In this document: positions 1-10,002 of the stretch, piece after piece
Layout of the letters: every line of letters starts with the position of its first letter
How positions within the stretch are numbered: the stretch's first letter is position 1
Assembly (NCBI GenBank): GCA_033439765.1
Contig: JAULSN010000003.1
Location: 1,426,001-1,490,000, forward strand
DNA from: Lasiosphaeria ovina
Lineage: Eukaryota > Ascomycota > Sordariomycetes > Sordariales > Lasiosphaeriaceae
DNA: 64,000 nucleotides
Reading direction: 5' to 3'
Position numbers and translations under genes: made by a program
The notes under the pieces: generated by a model
The model's input: only the letters and a program-made list of their open reading frames with translations
Told to the model about the DNA's origin: nothing
Database searches by the model: none

Positions 1-281
1 AGGAAGAATTGGTGGTAGGTGCCTTATCTTTGTATAGGTATGTAGATGAAGCGATAGGTACGGAGTACGGCGTCCCCACTTCATTTCGGCAAGGTGGGGT
101 AGGAGTGATTCTCAGCTGGGAACACTGCGGCGTTCCCGCCGAAGCTTAAACAGGGCGCGACATCCTAAAAAACTTTATCATCCGAGGCCGTCTTTAACTT
201 TGCTCGTGTCCCCACGCAACCATCTACTTCTTGTCGCCAGTAACTTCGCATTTGTCGTGATAACCCCATTAATCCGTCGCA

Positions 282-1399
282 ATGGGCTGGTTTTGGGCCG
301 ATGTAGCAGCCACTTCCTCGTCGCCATCGCAGCGTCCTGCTGTGCCAAGGCACTCTCAAGGCGCTGGAGATGGCTCGCCTCCAGTAAGTTTGGCCGCCAC
401 GTCCCCAGCCAGATCCGGAACTCTGGCTAACTCGTCCTCCAGCCTAGCTGTCCTATGCATAAGCGCACTGCCGATGCTCTAAACTCCTCGTCATGCCAAC
501 GGCCCGCGACTGCAGCACCCCCGTCATCCTGCCCAGTCCCGCATGGCGACCGCGGGGCCCTGGCGGAGCAACAGGAGTCGACCTTGTCGAAGCTCAACCC
601 ACTCAACTACATGTTCCAGTCCATATCGCAAGCGCCAGCGCCTAATCAGACTCTGGCTCTTCCCACGTCGCGCGAGCCTTCGTCGATTCCTAAGGGCACT
701 GGTGACGGTTATTGGGAGTATCCTTCGCCACAGCAGATGTACAACGCATTGCTGCGCAAGGGCCACACCGATACCGATATTACGGTAGTTGAGAGCATGG
801 TTTCTGTCCACAATTTCTTGAATGAAGGCGCCTGGGCTGAGATTGTCGAATGGGAACGATGGTTTGGGAAAGGCCTCTGGCGAGGCTGGGAGATCAGCAA
901 GCGCGGGGAGGAGAATGCGCCGATGGTATTGAGGAGATTGGAATCCCAGGAGGGCGGGTATCCAGAGCAGCCGAAACTAGTTCGTTTCCAAGGGAGGCCT
1001 CGGGAAATGACCCCCAAGGCGGCAATGTTGCAGATGGCGGGCTGGTTGTATCCGTCCAGGTTTGGGTGAGTGCGATGTGAAGCCCAAGACCGGGACAAAT
1101 GGCGGCCACTTTTGCGCTTGCGATGCTAATATTTAACTGCCAGAACCGAACCCCCCTTCGATCGCCACGACTGGTACGTGTCTCGAAACGTCAACGGCCA
1201 GACCAAAGAAGTGCGCTACGTGATCGACTACTACTCTGGTCCGCCGGAGGAGACTGGCGATCCTGTCTTCTTTCTTGACGTCCGGCCTGCCATCACACCG
1301 ACCGGGGCAGCAGAACGGCTGCTCCGATGGGGAGGAGATGTCTGGTGGAAAGCCTCTGGAGGCGAGGCTCGCTTTTCCAGCCCAGAAATCCGCAAATAA
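282..1399 (+). CDS. CYC3: Cytochrome c heme lyase (holocytochrome c synthase)
   Basis: Attaches heme covalently to apocytochrome c in the mitochondrial intermembrane space. Three exons give 326 aa: 282-383, 443-1065 and 1144-1399, joined across GTAAGT...CAG and GTGAGT...CAG introns. The start MGWFWAD is typical of fungal family members. Splicing exon 1 to 2 creates the heme-regulatory CP motif CPMHKR (Cys about 37), and a second CP motif (SSCPVPHG) follows. The core has the conserved His in [11 protein letters not shown] (about residue 156), thought to be the heme axial ligand in this family. Exon 3 opens with PFDRHDWYV, also a family signature. Length fits fungal homologues. No mitochondrial presequence is needed in this family. 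All key motifs are present, so it should be functional. It is the first gene of the window; the 281 bases before it hold only its promoter region. Confidence 0.96.
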
Positions 1400-2157
1400 A
1401 GGCCTGTTCTAATTGAAAGGATACACTGGACGGCGTATGCAGGAAATGAGGGCTTTGGGGGCTTGTGTATTTCCGTATACGGCTGTTGTGTGTTTTTATA
1501 ACTCCCCTCCTAATGGTTGAAATGCCCCGAGACGCCCGAAAATAATAACTCCCATGTAATAGAGCCCGCTGTGTATCAAGACCGATGAATCCGAGTTGTT
1601 CATTTGCACTCATGTGCTGGCTGGAGCACCAAGCCTTTGCTACGTGGTGCAATGCAATGAAGTATCCTCATAGGTGCCTACAAGTATAGACGTCGCTGAC
1701 AATATCTGCAGAAATACGCGCCATAGCCTCTTCCATTCCACGAAGGATGTTACTCAAGTCCGAGCTGACCTCTTCAAACACGAGGCAGGCAGCTTTCAAA
1801 AAGCCTGGCCGCCCGCCTACAGATACAGGTTACTGCGATATGGTCTGTGGCAGTTTCTTTGTGTTCCTAAAGCCTAAAGGGGTTAGGCAATACGACGCGG
1901 GTAGCAAAACTAAGGAACGGAACGGAGTAAGTTAAAGGTACGTAGGGCGGGTAAGGTCTGTAGCTTCAAATCGCCCCCCCCCCCCCCCCCCCCCCCCCCG
2001 GTAGACACTTTCCATTTTGCTCTCTGGTAGGTGGTCCGTACCCGGGCACCTTTCTCCCCTTTCTTCTTCTTCTGCGATCACGCACACGTCGGCTAGAAAC
2101 AGCGAACACCAGGGCTCCACGCGCCGGGTAGTGCACACTACCACAAAAGCCAAATGA
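1400..2157. other. Intergenic region with a 26-bp poly(C) tract
   Basis: Between the heme lyase stop and the methyltransferase start I see no credible coding sequence. A run of 26 consecutive C occupies 1974-1999, about 160 bases before the next start codon, followed by CT-rich sequence typical of fungal 5' UTRs. Confidence 0.6.
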
Positions 2158-3796
2158 ATGATGGACTCCAGTCCTAAGGACGAACCCTATGTTGGCGCCA
2201 AGGACAAGGATGAAGCGCTAGATCGCGAAGGCCCGCCCCTTGCTGAGACCCGGCACTTGGCCGATGCTCCAACTGCCGGGCTGCATGCCGGGGATGAACA
2301 TCGCTCTGAGTCTCTCGGGGCCATGAGCAATTTCTCTATCAACCTAAGTGTAAGCCTAAAGTTTTTACCGACTATGACACCAGGCTTCGCGTCTCAAGCT
2401 TTCAATTTGAAACGGACAAGCAGCTGACCACGGGCGCCAGGTGGACCAAGACGACGATAACAGCACGTATGGTGATGGGCGCAGAGTGTAAGTCCAGTCG
2501 TGCAACGCGCAATTCGAAAGTAAACCGGGCTCTCGTTACGGGTGGTTTAAGCTGCTGACCTTCGAGCTGCCTCAGATCCTCGAGTGCCTCTGTCAGCTCT
2601 AGCGTGTACGAGTTTGTCGAGGAAAATGGCCGAACATTTCATCGCTACAAGCAAGGAAGTAAGTCTGGCGCCGAGACTGTGGCCCCCGTCCCCGTCGTCA
2701 TCAGATGTCATGTCTCAATAACCTAACCTTTCATTCAACGCAGAATACTTTCTCCCTAATGATGAAGTGAGACAGAGCCGTACCCATCCCCCCCTCACTT
2801 GCTTCAATTCCTCACTAACTCCCTGTCTAGCAAGAGCAAAGCAGATTAGGTCAGACCCTGCCTGTACCATAATTTTCTCGTCAATGATCATTAACCAGCC
2901 TCCCACTTTAGATCTTCAGCATGCCATCGCCAAGTTGCTGCTGAAAGGTAAGCTTGGGCTTGCACCCCTAGATAAGCCCCGCCGTGTGCTCGATATTGGA
3001 ACGGGCACGGGAATCTGGGCCATCGAATTCGGTAGGTTACCTAGTCCAGCACGCTCTCTTCAGTCTCTTCATACTAAAAGAAGTACAAAGCGGAGGAGTT
3101 CCCCGACTCGGACGTCCTTGGCACTGACCTAAGCCCAATCCAACCCGAGTACCTCCCAACCAACTGCCGGTTTGAAGTTGACGACGTTGAGGACGAATGG
3201 ATTTACAGCTCCAAGTTCGACTACATCCACGGACGCCATCTATGTGCATTTCTTAAAAACTTTGACCATCTCTTCCAGTCCATATTTGATAACCTTAACC
3301 CTGGTGGCTGGGTTGAGTTCCAGGAGACCGTGATCGACTTCAAGAGCGTTGACGGGACGGTTGAAGGAACAGCTCTGCAACGATGGAACCTACTTCTCCT
3401 CGAGGGCATCCGCAAGATGGGTCGCAGCGCTACTGCTGCCACACGCTACAAAAAGTGGATGGAGGAGAAGGGGTTCGTCAACATTGTCGAAAAGAGATTT
3501 CCTGTGCCTATGAACCCATGGGCCAAAGGCAGAAACGAGAAAATGATTGGTGCTATGCAAATGACAAACAACCTGGAAGGCGTGGACGGACTCACCATGG
3601 CTGTGTTTACCAGGTCGCTCGGTTGGCAGCCAGAGGATGTCGAGAAACTGCTCGTCGACGTGAAGAGAGACATGCAAGACCGGAAGATCCATGCGTTCAT
3701 TACAATGTAAGTGTTTCTAACCTTCTACCAGGCGCGCGCTAAAAGCTAGATTAACAACCGTACAGAGTTGGAATATGGGCTCAGAAACCCCAGTGA
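2158..3796 (+). CDS. LaeA-like (TAM-type) SAM-dependent methyltransferase
   Basis: Predicted class I SAM-dependent methyltransferase of the fungal LaeA-like/TAM group. The native substrate of this group is unknown, and orthology to LaeA itself is not claimed. My splice model has eight exons and 376 aa: 2158-2349, 2441-2487, 2576-2658, 2744-2766, 2831-2849, 2912-3031, 3091-3706 and 3766-3796; all introns are GT-AG. The disordered, acidic N-terminus leads into the family block YEFVEENGRTFHRYKQGKY, then FLPNDEQEQSRLD. SAM motif I is VLDIGTGTGIWAIEF (about 146-160), followed by FPDSDVLGTDLSPIQP and NPGGWVEFQE. Two exons are only 23 and 19 nt, so automated models may miss them. The start could be either of two adjacent ATGs (2158 or 2161). 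It ends in VGIWAQKPQ. No backbone synthase lies nearby, so it is not visibly part of a metabolite cluster. Confidence 0.9.
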
Positions 3797-4252
3797 TGTA
3801 TACGTGTATGCATTACATTTCCTCAAGAGAACCCAGTGCTTCCCCCACGTGCTTACCCCAGTTCCGAGTTGAGTTTGGTAGGCGGGTTCTACTTCGTCGA
3901 TTTCTTGGTCGCCACAGCTGGGGGACGTTCACGACATAACTTTGGACATTGTCGTGTCTTGTGCGTGATTCCTTGATTGTATTTCCACCAAGTACTGCGT
4001 ATGTGAGTAATGGAGCACGCGCTGTTAAGTGACTGGTCACCGCAAGCATGCAGCACTGAGAAGCGGGAGGCGATAAGGCTGATCTCGTCGGTTAGGGTAT
4101 ATGAGCTTCGTATAATCTAGGATACCAATGCAATTCACGACTCTTGCTCGTGGATACGTTCTGCCTTCGCCAATTCACGGCATTACATCTCGGCTGAGAC
4201 ACCGGCCCCCCGAAATTCCTCAGCCACCCGTCTCAAACCATAGCTGTCGGCA
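3797..4252. other. Intergenic region, nothing recognised
   Basis: No ORF with family resemblance and no repeat is seen between the methyltransferase stop and the small Cys-rich ORF. Confidence 0.5.
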
Positions 4253-4624
4253 TCAAGCACATCCACCGTGACAGTCGCCAAGTTCCGACTTATTGCCATC
4301 TTCACAATGGCCCTGTCCACACTTGTCCTTGGCTGTGGGGCCACATACACCGCCTACGCCGCAGCCTCCCTGATCTGATACGTCTTGCTTGCTCGAGAAA
4401 TTGCCGGTCAAGTCGGGTTTGAATCTAGGCCGCTGGGAGTTCTTGGTGTCTTGGCTGCAAAGAAGCTGTGGCGAGTCGGTACATGCTAGGTTGTTGCCGT
4501 TGTGGCAATCCACAGGTGGACTGACTTTGGTCTGGACGGGCTTGGTTGTATGACAGCTTGGTGCGGGCTTGTTGTTACTGTGAGCAGAGCATGGGGAACA
4601 GGCGCCGGCCGTGGTTTTTGACAT
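4253..4624 (-). CDS. Hypothetical small cysteine-rich protein (doubtful)
   Basis: From the internal ATG at 4624 the minus strand reads 123 aa, rich in Cys, His, Ser, Lys and Gly. Paired Cys motifs cluster at the C-terminus (CGVGGVC, KCGQGHC, DCHGGCA). The frame is open upstream to 4936, but that part looks like untranslated sequence. I recognise no family. Cys/His density could suggest metal binding, but that is inference. A second frame continues past the stop with plausible protein sequence (LATVTVDVLDADSYGLRR, ending near 4170), so an unrecognised intron could change the C-terminus. No signal peptide is seen. It may be spurious. Confidence 0.3.
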   Translation of the reverse strand: MSKTTAGACSPCSAHSNNKPAPSCHTTKPVQTKVSPPVDCHNGNNLACTDSPQLLCSQDTKNSQRPRFKPDLTGNFSSKQDVSDQGGCGVGGVCGPTAKDKCGQGHCEDGNKSELGDCHGGCA

Positions 4625-5621
4625 AATGTTCGAGGGTTGCGAAATGTACTGGGCAGCCCGTAATCTAGAAAGCCGCTTTGGTCGACAATGGCCGAGAGTT
4701 TGACAGAGCAATCGAGTGTGGTAGTTGGATAAAGCTGTCAAGGAATGTCCGATAAAGATGGAGCTGGGACAAAAAAAAGAAGTACGAGTTCTAGAGACTC
4801 CAAGTCTTTGTAATGAAAACTCGGTAGAGGATAAGTTAGAAGAGGAGGGACCCCGGGAATTCGAGTAAGAGCACCAGTAAGATGGAGTGGAGATAGAGGC
4901 CCAAAAGACAGAAGGAGCAGTTGATACTATTCTCACTTCCCTAGATTGTACACTTGCAACCAGAAAGGAAAGAGGCGGTCGGATTGTACCTGCCCTTGGC
5001 TACTACCTATATTAATACAGATACCTTATGTACCTGCCTGGCCACGAGACGACGGGAGAACGACTACAACCACCCTTGTCGCCTGCAGTTCTCATTTATA
5101 ATGGCTATAAGTGAGGTATCACAAATCTTGGTTGACCTGGCGGTTCCTTTTAGGTTCGACTGAACGACTCAGACGCAATACATCACCAGAACGCAAAGCT
5201 TAGGATTGACGAACCACCTACTCCGTACTGAGTATAGTAACCCGCATTGAACGCAAAATGACCTGGGAAGGTACCAAGCTCAAATATAGAGTGATCAAGC
5301 TGCAATTGGGCAAAAGTATGGAAACCTCCCCAGCAATAATGGTCGTGAAGTCCTTTCTAAGTTATCCGTATCCGTATTGCGTACTCAGGTAAGGTGCTTT
5401 GCTGATACCCCCAGGCAATGCATGAACAACTTGAAATTACGGGGAGCTTTGTTATCCGAGACAGCTGGTAGGACGGTCTGCCAGGTGACGAACAGCTGCA
5501 ACGGTAACAGAGGTTCCTTGCAACCCCACCTCGCCAAACGAAGAGCTTGCTTAACAGCAGAACATTTCCAAACGGCGAACAATTTCAGAGCACCGCAGGG
5601 GATGCAAAGACTCTGTCAACC
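4625..5621. other. Intergenic region, nothing recognised
   Basis: About 1 kb between the doubtful small ORF and the nucleolar protein. Short ORFs here have no recognisable product. A TACTCCGTA 9-mer lies at 5219-5227. Confidence 0.5.
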
Positions 5622-7301
5622 ATGAGCGATATGCTTAGAGAATCAAAAATCTCAATCTCGCAGACCTCCGACAGTTCTCCATACGCCCGACTACACATTA
5701 CGCCTCTGGACGCCGATCTACTCGAGGTAGTGCTATCCTCAGCCCTCCTCCCAAAAGCTCGCAATATTTCATACCACTCGATCGATACCTTCCCCGACAG
5801 GCGCTACGGCTTCTTGGACCTACCGGGCGAGGACGCAGAGAAGCTGAGGAAGAAGCTCAACGGCGCCGTTGTTAAAGGGGTCAAGATCCGCATTGAACGC
5901 GCAAGGCCATCCGGCATTCTGGTACCCCTCGGCGACGAAGCGATGGCGGACGAAAAGGCTGCTAAAAGGGCAAAGGACAAGGGGACCGCAGACAAACTCA
6001 AACCAAAGAAACGGAAGCGCGGCGCTGACGAGATAACCGGCGTTGTTCTGGAAGAGGGGAGACAAGTCAAACGAGGATGGACCACTCCGGACCAGCCAAA
6101 GGATAAGAAGGACAAGCGCGACAAGACGAAGGAGAAGAAGGAGAAGAAGCGGATCAAATCCAAGCATACCGATCATGCCGAATGTTTAGTGAAGACTATT
6201 TTGCCCGCGAACGCTTCTGCATCCCCCGACTCTAACGATGCTGTCCCCAGGAAGAAGAAGGGCAAATCTCGAGAGGTTGTGGTACACGAATTCGAGAAGA
6301 CTGCCAAATTCCCATCTTTTCTCAAAGCTGTGGTATCTTCTGGCCCGTCAGGGCCTCCTCTTGAGTTTGTCGACGGAAAGGGCTGGGTCGACGAGGACGG
6401 CAATGTCGTTGAGACCGTCAAGACCCGATCAGCGGCGGCTGCTGGTTTGCGAGCTCAAGAGCAAGCAAGGAACGCACCCCCACGAGCTGGGTCGGCGGAT
6501 TATGAAGAAGCAAACAGCGGCGCCGAAAAAGCAGCCGAGGGGAGCGAGTCTGGGAGCCCTGTGCGTTCTAGCCGAAATACGTCGCCATCCCGGGAAAGCC
6601 CAGAACAAGATGTCCCCGTGACCGGCGGCGAAACAAGTTCTCAGCCCGCTCAAGGAGACTCGAAGCCGGTGTTATCCTCTTTGTTGGCCAATTCTGATCC
6701 GTCGCGGCCCAAATCTTCCAGCTCCGTCAAGAGTTTAAGCATCAAAATTCCGCCAGCAACCCCCAAGGAGCCCCATGTACATCCACTAGAGGCCCTGTAC
6801 AAACGACCGAAAGAAGCCGATGCGGATACTGCTGCCAATCAAGGACCATCAAACCCGAAACCCTTTAGCTTTTTCGACGCCTCCAATGACGACCAACCTG
6901 GAGAGGATGTAGATGTGGCTCCTAGCAGCCAGGTTCCAATGACACCCTACTCCCGTCTCGAATTCGAGTCACGTGGGGTTAGGAGTGCCGCGCCTACCCC
7001 AGACACAGCACACCCGAACCAAAGATTCAAGCCATGGGCAACCGAGGACGATATTGAGGAAGACGAGGACGAGGGCGAGGGCGAGATGGATGAAGATCTG
7101 GAAGACGGTAGTGTGGACATGCTCGGGAAAGCTCCTAGCCAGGCTGCAAAGCCAAAAGATGATGGGTCTGCAAGTGATTTCCAGAAGTGGTTCTGGGAAA
7201 ACCGAGGTGATCTCAATCGGTCCTGGAAGAAGAGGAGGAAGCTGGTGGGCAAAGAGAAGCGTTACAGGGAGAACAAGGCTCGTATGGCCCGAACAATCTA
7301 G
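5622..7301 (+). CDS. RRM-like nucleolar protein (Nop8-like), lysine-rich
   Basis: Single-exon gene of 559 aa. The frame is open from 5547, but I chose the ATG at 5622 for its good context (CAACCATGAG); the upstream part has UTR-like composition. The N-terminus (about 20-110) reads as a degenerate RNA-recognition motif: YARLHITPLDADLLEVVLS, then RRYGFLDL and GVKIRIERARP. Lys/Glu-rich basic blocks follow (KPKKRKRGADE; DKKDKRDKTKEKKEKKRIK), probable nuclear or nucleolar localisation signals. A disordered Ser/Pro-rich middle and an acidic cluster (EEDEDEGEGEMDED) come next. The C-terminus has a conserved-looking aromatic/basic block (FQKWFWENRGDLNRSW, then KKRRKL). This layout resembles fungal proteins annotated as Nop8-like or SRP40-like ribosome biogenesis factors, but orthology is not proven here. 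Confidence 0.85.
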   Translation: MSDMLRESKISISQTSDSSPYARLHITPLDADLLEVVLSSALLPKARNISYHSIDTFPDRRYGFLDLPGEDAEKLRKKLNGAVVKGVKIRIERARPSGILVPLGDEAMADEKAAKRAKDKGTADKLKPKKRKRGADEITGVVLEEGRQVKRGWTTPDQPKDKKDKRDKTKEKKEKKRIKSKHTDHAECLVKTILPANASASPDSNDAVPRKKKGKSREVVVHEFEKTAKFPSFLKAVVSSGPSGPPLEFVDGKGWVDEDGNVVETVKTRSAAAAGLRAQEQARNAPPRAGSADYEEANSGAEKAAEGSESGSPVRSSRNTSPSRESPEQDVPVTGGETSSQPAQGDSKPVLSSLLANSDPSRPKSSSSVKSLSIKIPPATPKEPHVHPLEALYKRPKEADADTAANQGPSNPKPFSFFDASNDDQPGEDVDVAPSSQVPMTPYSRLEFESRGVRSAAPTPDTAHPNQRFKPWATEDDIEEDEDEGEGEMDEDLEDGSVDMLGKAPSQAAKPKDDGSASDFQKWFWENRGDLNRSWKKRRKLVGKEKRYRENKARMARTI

Positions 7302-7742
7302 GTGACTAGACTTGATTTGCTGCAGCAGAGCTAGGTAACAGGTATTTAGGGTGATGTTTCCGATTGCCTCGTGTCTTAGTTAAGAGAGACAGGCATCCGA
7401 GCATTAATGGCTGATTAAACCATCTACGCCCACCCCCTGGGTTCCCTGGGTTGCAGTGATTTTCGTATATATCTACATTACAGAATCCGACAAGAAATGT
7501 ACCAATCATGTCCATTATGCGAGGGTATGTAACCCATTGGCGAGGCAGTAGGCGAAGAGTGCTAACATGGCCTTACATGGCATCCTCATCTCGCAGCCGT
7601 GGGCTTGTTTCTTAGGGTTTACCCCAAGAACCCCCCAGACAAGAACAATTCCGCATTCGTTTGGGACCTGACATTCACTATTCGGTCTCTCTCGCTCGTG
7701 AAGGCGGCCAGATTAGACACCCGACTCGTGTCCTTCTTCCCA
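7302..7742. other. Convergent intergenic region
   Basis: Shared 3' region of the nucleolar protein gene (+) and the two-TM protein gene (-). Nothing else is recognised. Confidence 0.5.
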
Positions 7743-10002
7743 TCATGAATCCTTGATTCCCCCGTTGAAGATCTCAACAGACGGGACCCCACGCCGGTGG
7801 GTTTTGCACTTGCTAGGCACCGCAGGGCCAGACAGACTAGCATTCTCCGGCTTGACGTTTCTCATTCCTGAGATGGCCGCACCACTGGGGACGCGACCTG
7901 TTTCTGAGTTGCAGCCGTTGGATAAGGGGCTGTACGGCTCCATGACAGCGTCACACAGCTCGGTCAGGATACTCGTTTTAGTGTTTGACAGAGGCACAGC
8001 AAGCTTGCTTCCGAGAGTTTGCCAGGAATCGGACGTGGCAAGCGTCTCCTCCCCGTACAGCAGATGGCGTTGAGACATTGAGACGCCCTTTTTCGCACCC
8101 TTGGCCCGGCTACAGGTAATGTCAGTCATAATACCGCCTCCCTGGGCAACGGCGGTTATCTCGTCGGTAGCGGTGCCCTTCCTGCGTCGCTGGCCGACGT
8201 CGGCAACGAGAGCAGGGTCGATGGCGTGGTTCAGTTGGCGGCTAGAAGACTCGTGATTTTCCTTGAGAGTGCCAATGACGTCCTCGAGACCCTCGACATA
8301 GTTGCGAAGCAACGCATGGTTGTCGGTAAACTTCTTCCATGCCGCTGTGGCGGCATTGTCCTGCTCTGGTTCGCCGTTGTCTGCCGATGGTCGCGGCGGG
8401 AGCTTTCTGGCCCGGTGCTGCATTTCGATCCAGGCGCCCCCGATGCTTGACCTCTTCCCCAGCTTGCGAAACCGAGTGACGCCAACGACAAATCCGGCGG
8501 TAAATATAACAATCAGGGCGACGCTCAAGGCGGTGCCCACGAGGGCCCCTCGGCCAACTGGCTTGTTCGCGCTCCTATCCATGGCGCAGACGGTGACGCT
8601 CGCGACGAGGGCCACGATGGCCAACTGCAGCAAGATAGCCGATGTAAGCGTCAAGATGAGTGTAATGTTCGCGGGCCTCCCCGTTCCCTTGTTGCTTCCT
8701 GACATTGGGCAGGCGTCGTCCGTGGTCATGCATCGGGTTGCCATGGGCGTCATACGGTTGTGGCGAATGGTTGGGCCGCGTCGAATAGATCCGATGTCAG
8801 GCAGCGGTGTGCCTGGGCATATTGTTGGTCTCCAAGACCTAGAGCTGTTGCGAGTTGATGCGCTGCTGTCACCCAACATCTCCATCGACGTTGCTGCCGG
8901 GCCCAGGAGAATGATGCCCTGAGGTTCCTGGGCGGCAGCCTCGGCGGCCAACCCTCGCTCCCCGCTGGGCATGTGCTCCGTCGACTCCGACGCTAGGCGG
9001 TTAACTATAATGTATTCTTCGCCGCTGTTACCGTTGCCGTCTCCGGTCACGTAGTCAGACGTGGTGTCAAGGCTGGTATTGTGCAGGTGAGAATCCAAGT
9101 AGGCGGAGGTGGAGTTGTCAACTCTTTCGGGCACGTCCATGTCGCATCTCGAATAGACGCGGACTCCTTTCTGGCTTGCAATAGCAGGCTTGATGCGCAT
9201 TTCGCCCCTTGCCGGGTGCAATTTGGGAATCTGGTCCGCGTCCTTCTCTAATCCTCGACGAGGGTCTCCCGAGGACGATTCGTCTACTGAAGAGTAAGGA
9301 GTTGGAGACTCGGGCCTCTCGGGGACATTCGCTACTAGTGCCAACAAGCCATTTTTAGCCGTGGCGTTGAGGCTGATTGCCTCGGGATTCTCGCCTGAGA
9401 AATTGTTTATCGTCAATCCTTTTTCTGTACTCTCACTTTCACGAAGGGTGCGGTCGGGCCTGCTGGCATTTACCAACTTACCTTTGATGAGATTTTCCTC
9501 GGCACCAGGGGCCACTGTATTGGAAACGAAAGGGTCAGAAAGTACTCCGGCGACCGAGCTCTCGGATATGTAGGACTGTATGATCGAACCGTGAGTGTCG
9601 GGAAGTGAACTGGCACCTGTGGTTGGATACCAAGCTTTCTGGCTAGGTCGAATACTCATGGCGCCCTTCTTGTCCATCGGATCATCGCTGCAGATTTCTC
9701 TCTGCCGCACGGTTGCCACAGCTTCTTCCTTGGTTAGGTACCTAGGTAAGTATACTTAGCAAAAGCACTAGTGTAAGATTGGAAGGAGAAGGTGGGCAAG
9801 ATAACTTTACTTACCGTGACGAAGATGGCTGTTGCTTGGGAAACGGCCAGCTTGACGGCGAGTACTCTCCTGTAGTCATGGCCCTGGGGACTCGCTGGAT
9901 CGGTGTAGCGTGGGGCGGCGAGGTCAGCGACGACGGCGAGGGTGACGATATTGATCGGCTGCCCTGCTCCTCCGACTCTTGGTGCGAATTTGGGAACTGC
10001 AT
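7743..10002 (-). CDS. Hypothetical protein with two transmembrane segments
   Basis: I do not recognise this family. The long minus-strand frame lacks a good ATG at its 5' end, but an upstream exon splices into it cleanly. Exon 1 is 10002-9815 (start MQFPNSHQESEEQG), the intron is 9814-9742 (CG|GTAAGT ... CCTAG|G), and exon 2 is 9741-7743, giving 728 aa. The N-terminal half is Ser/Pro/Thr-rich and looks disordered. Near residues 410-475 lie two adjacent hydrophobic segments: ITLILTLTSAILLQLAIVAL, continuing VASVTVC, and ALVGTALSVALIVIFTAGF. A basic, juxtamembrane-like stretch (RFRKLGKRSS) follows, then a possible short helix (LLRNYVEGLEDVIGTLKE). Both ends would lie on the same side of a membrane. 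No catalytic motif or signal peptide is visible. A shorter alternative starts at 9677. Confidence 0.72.
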
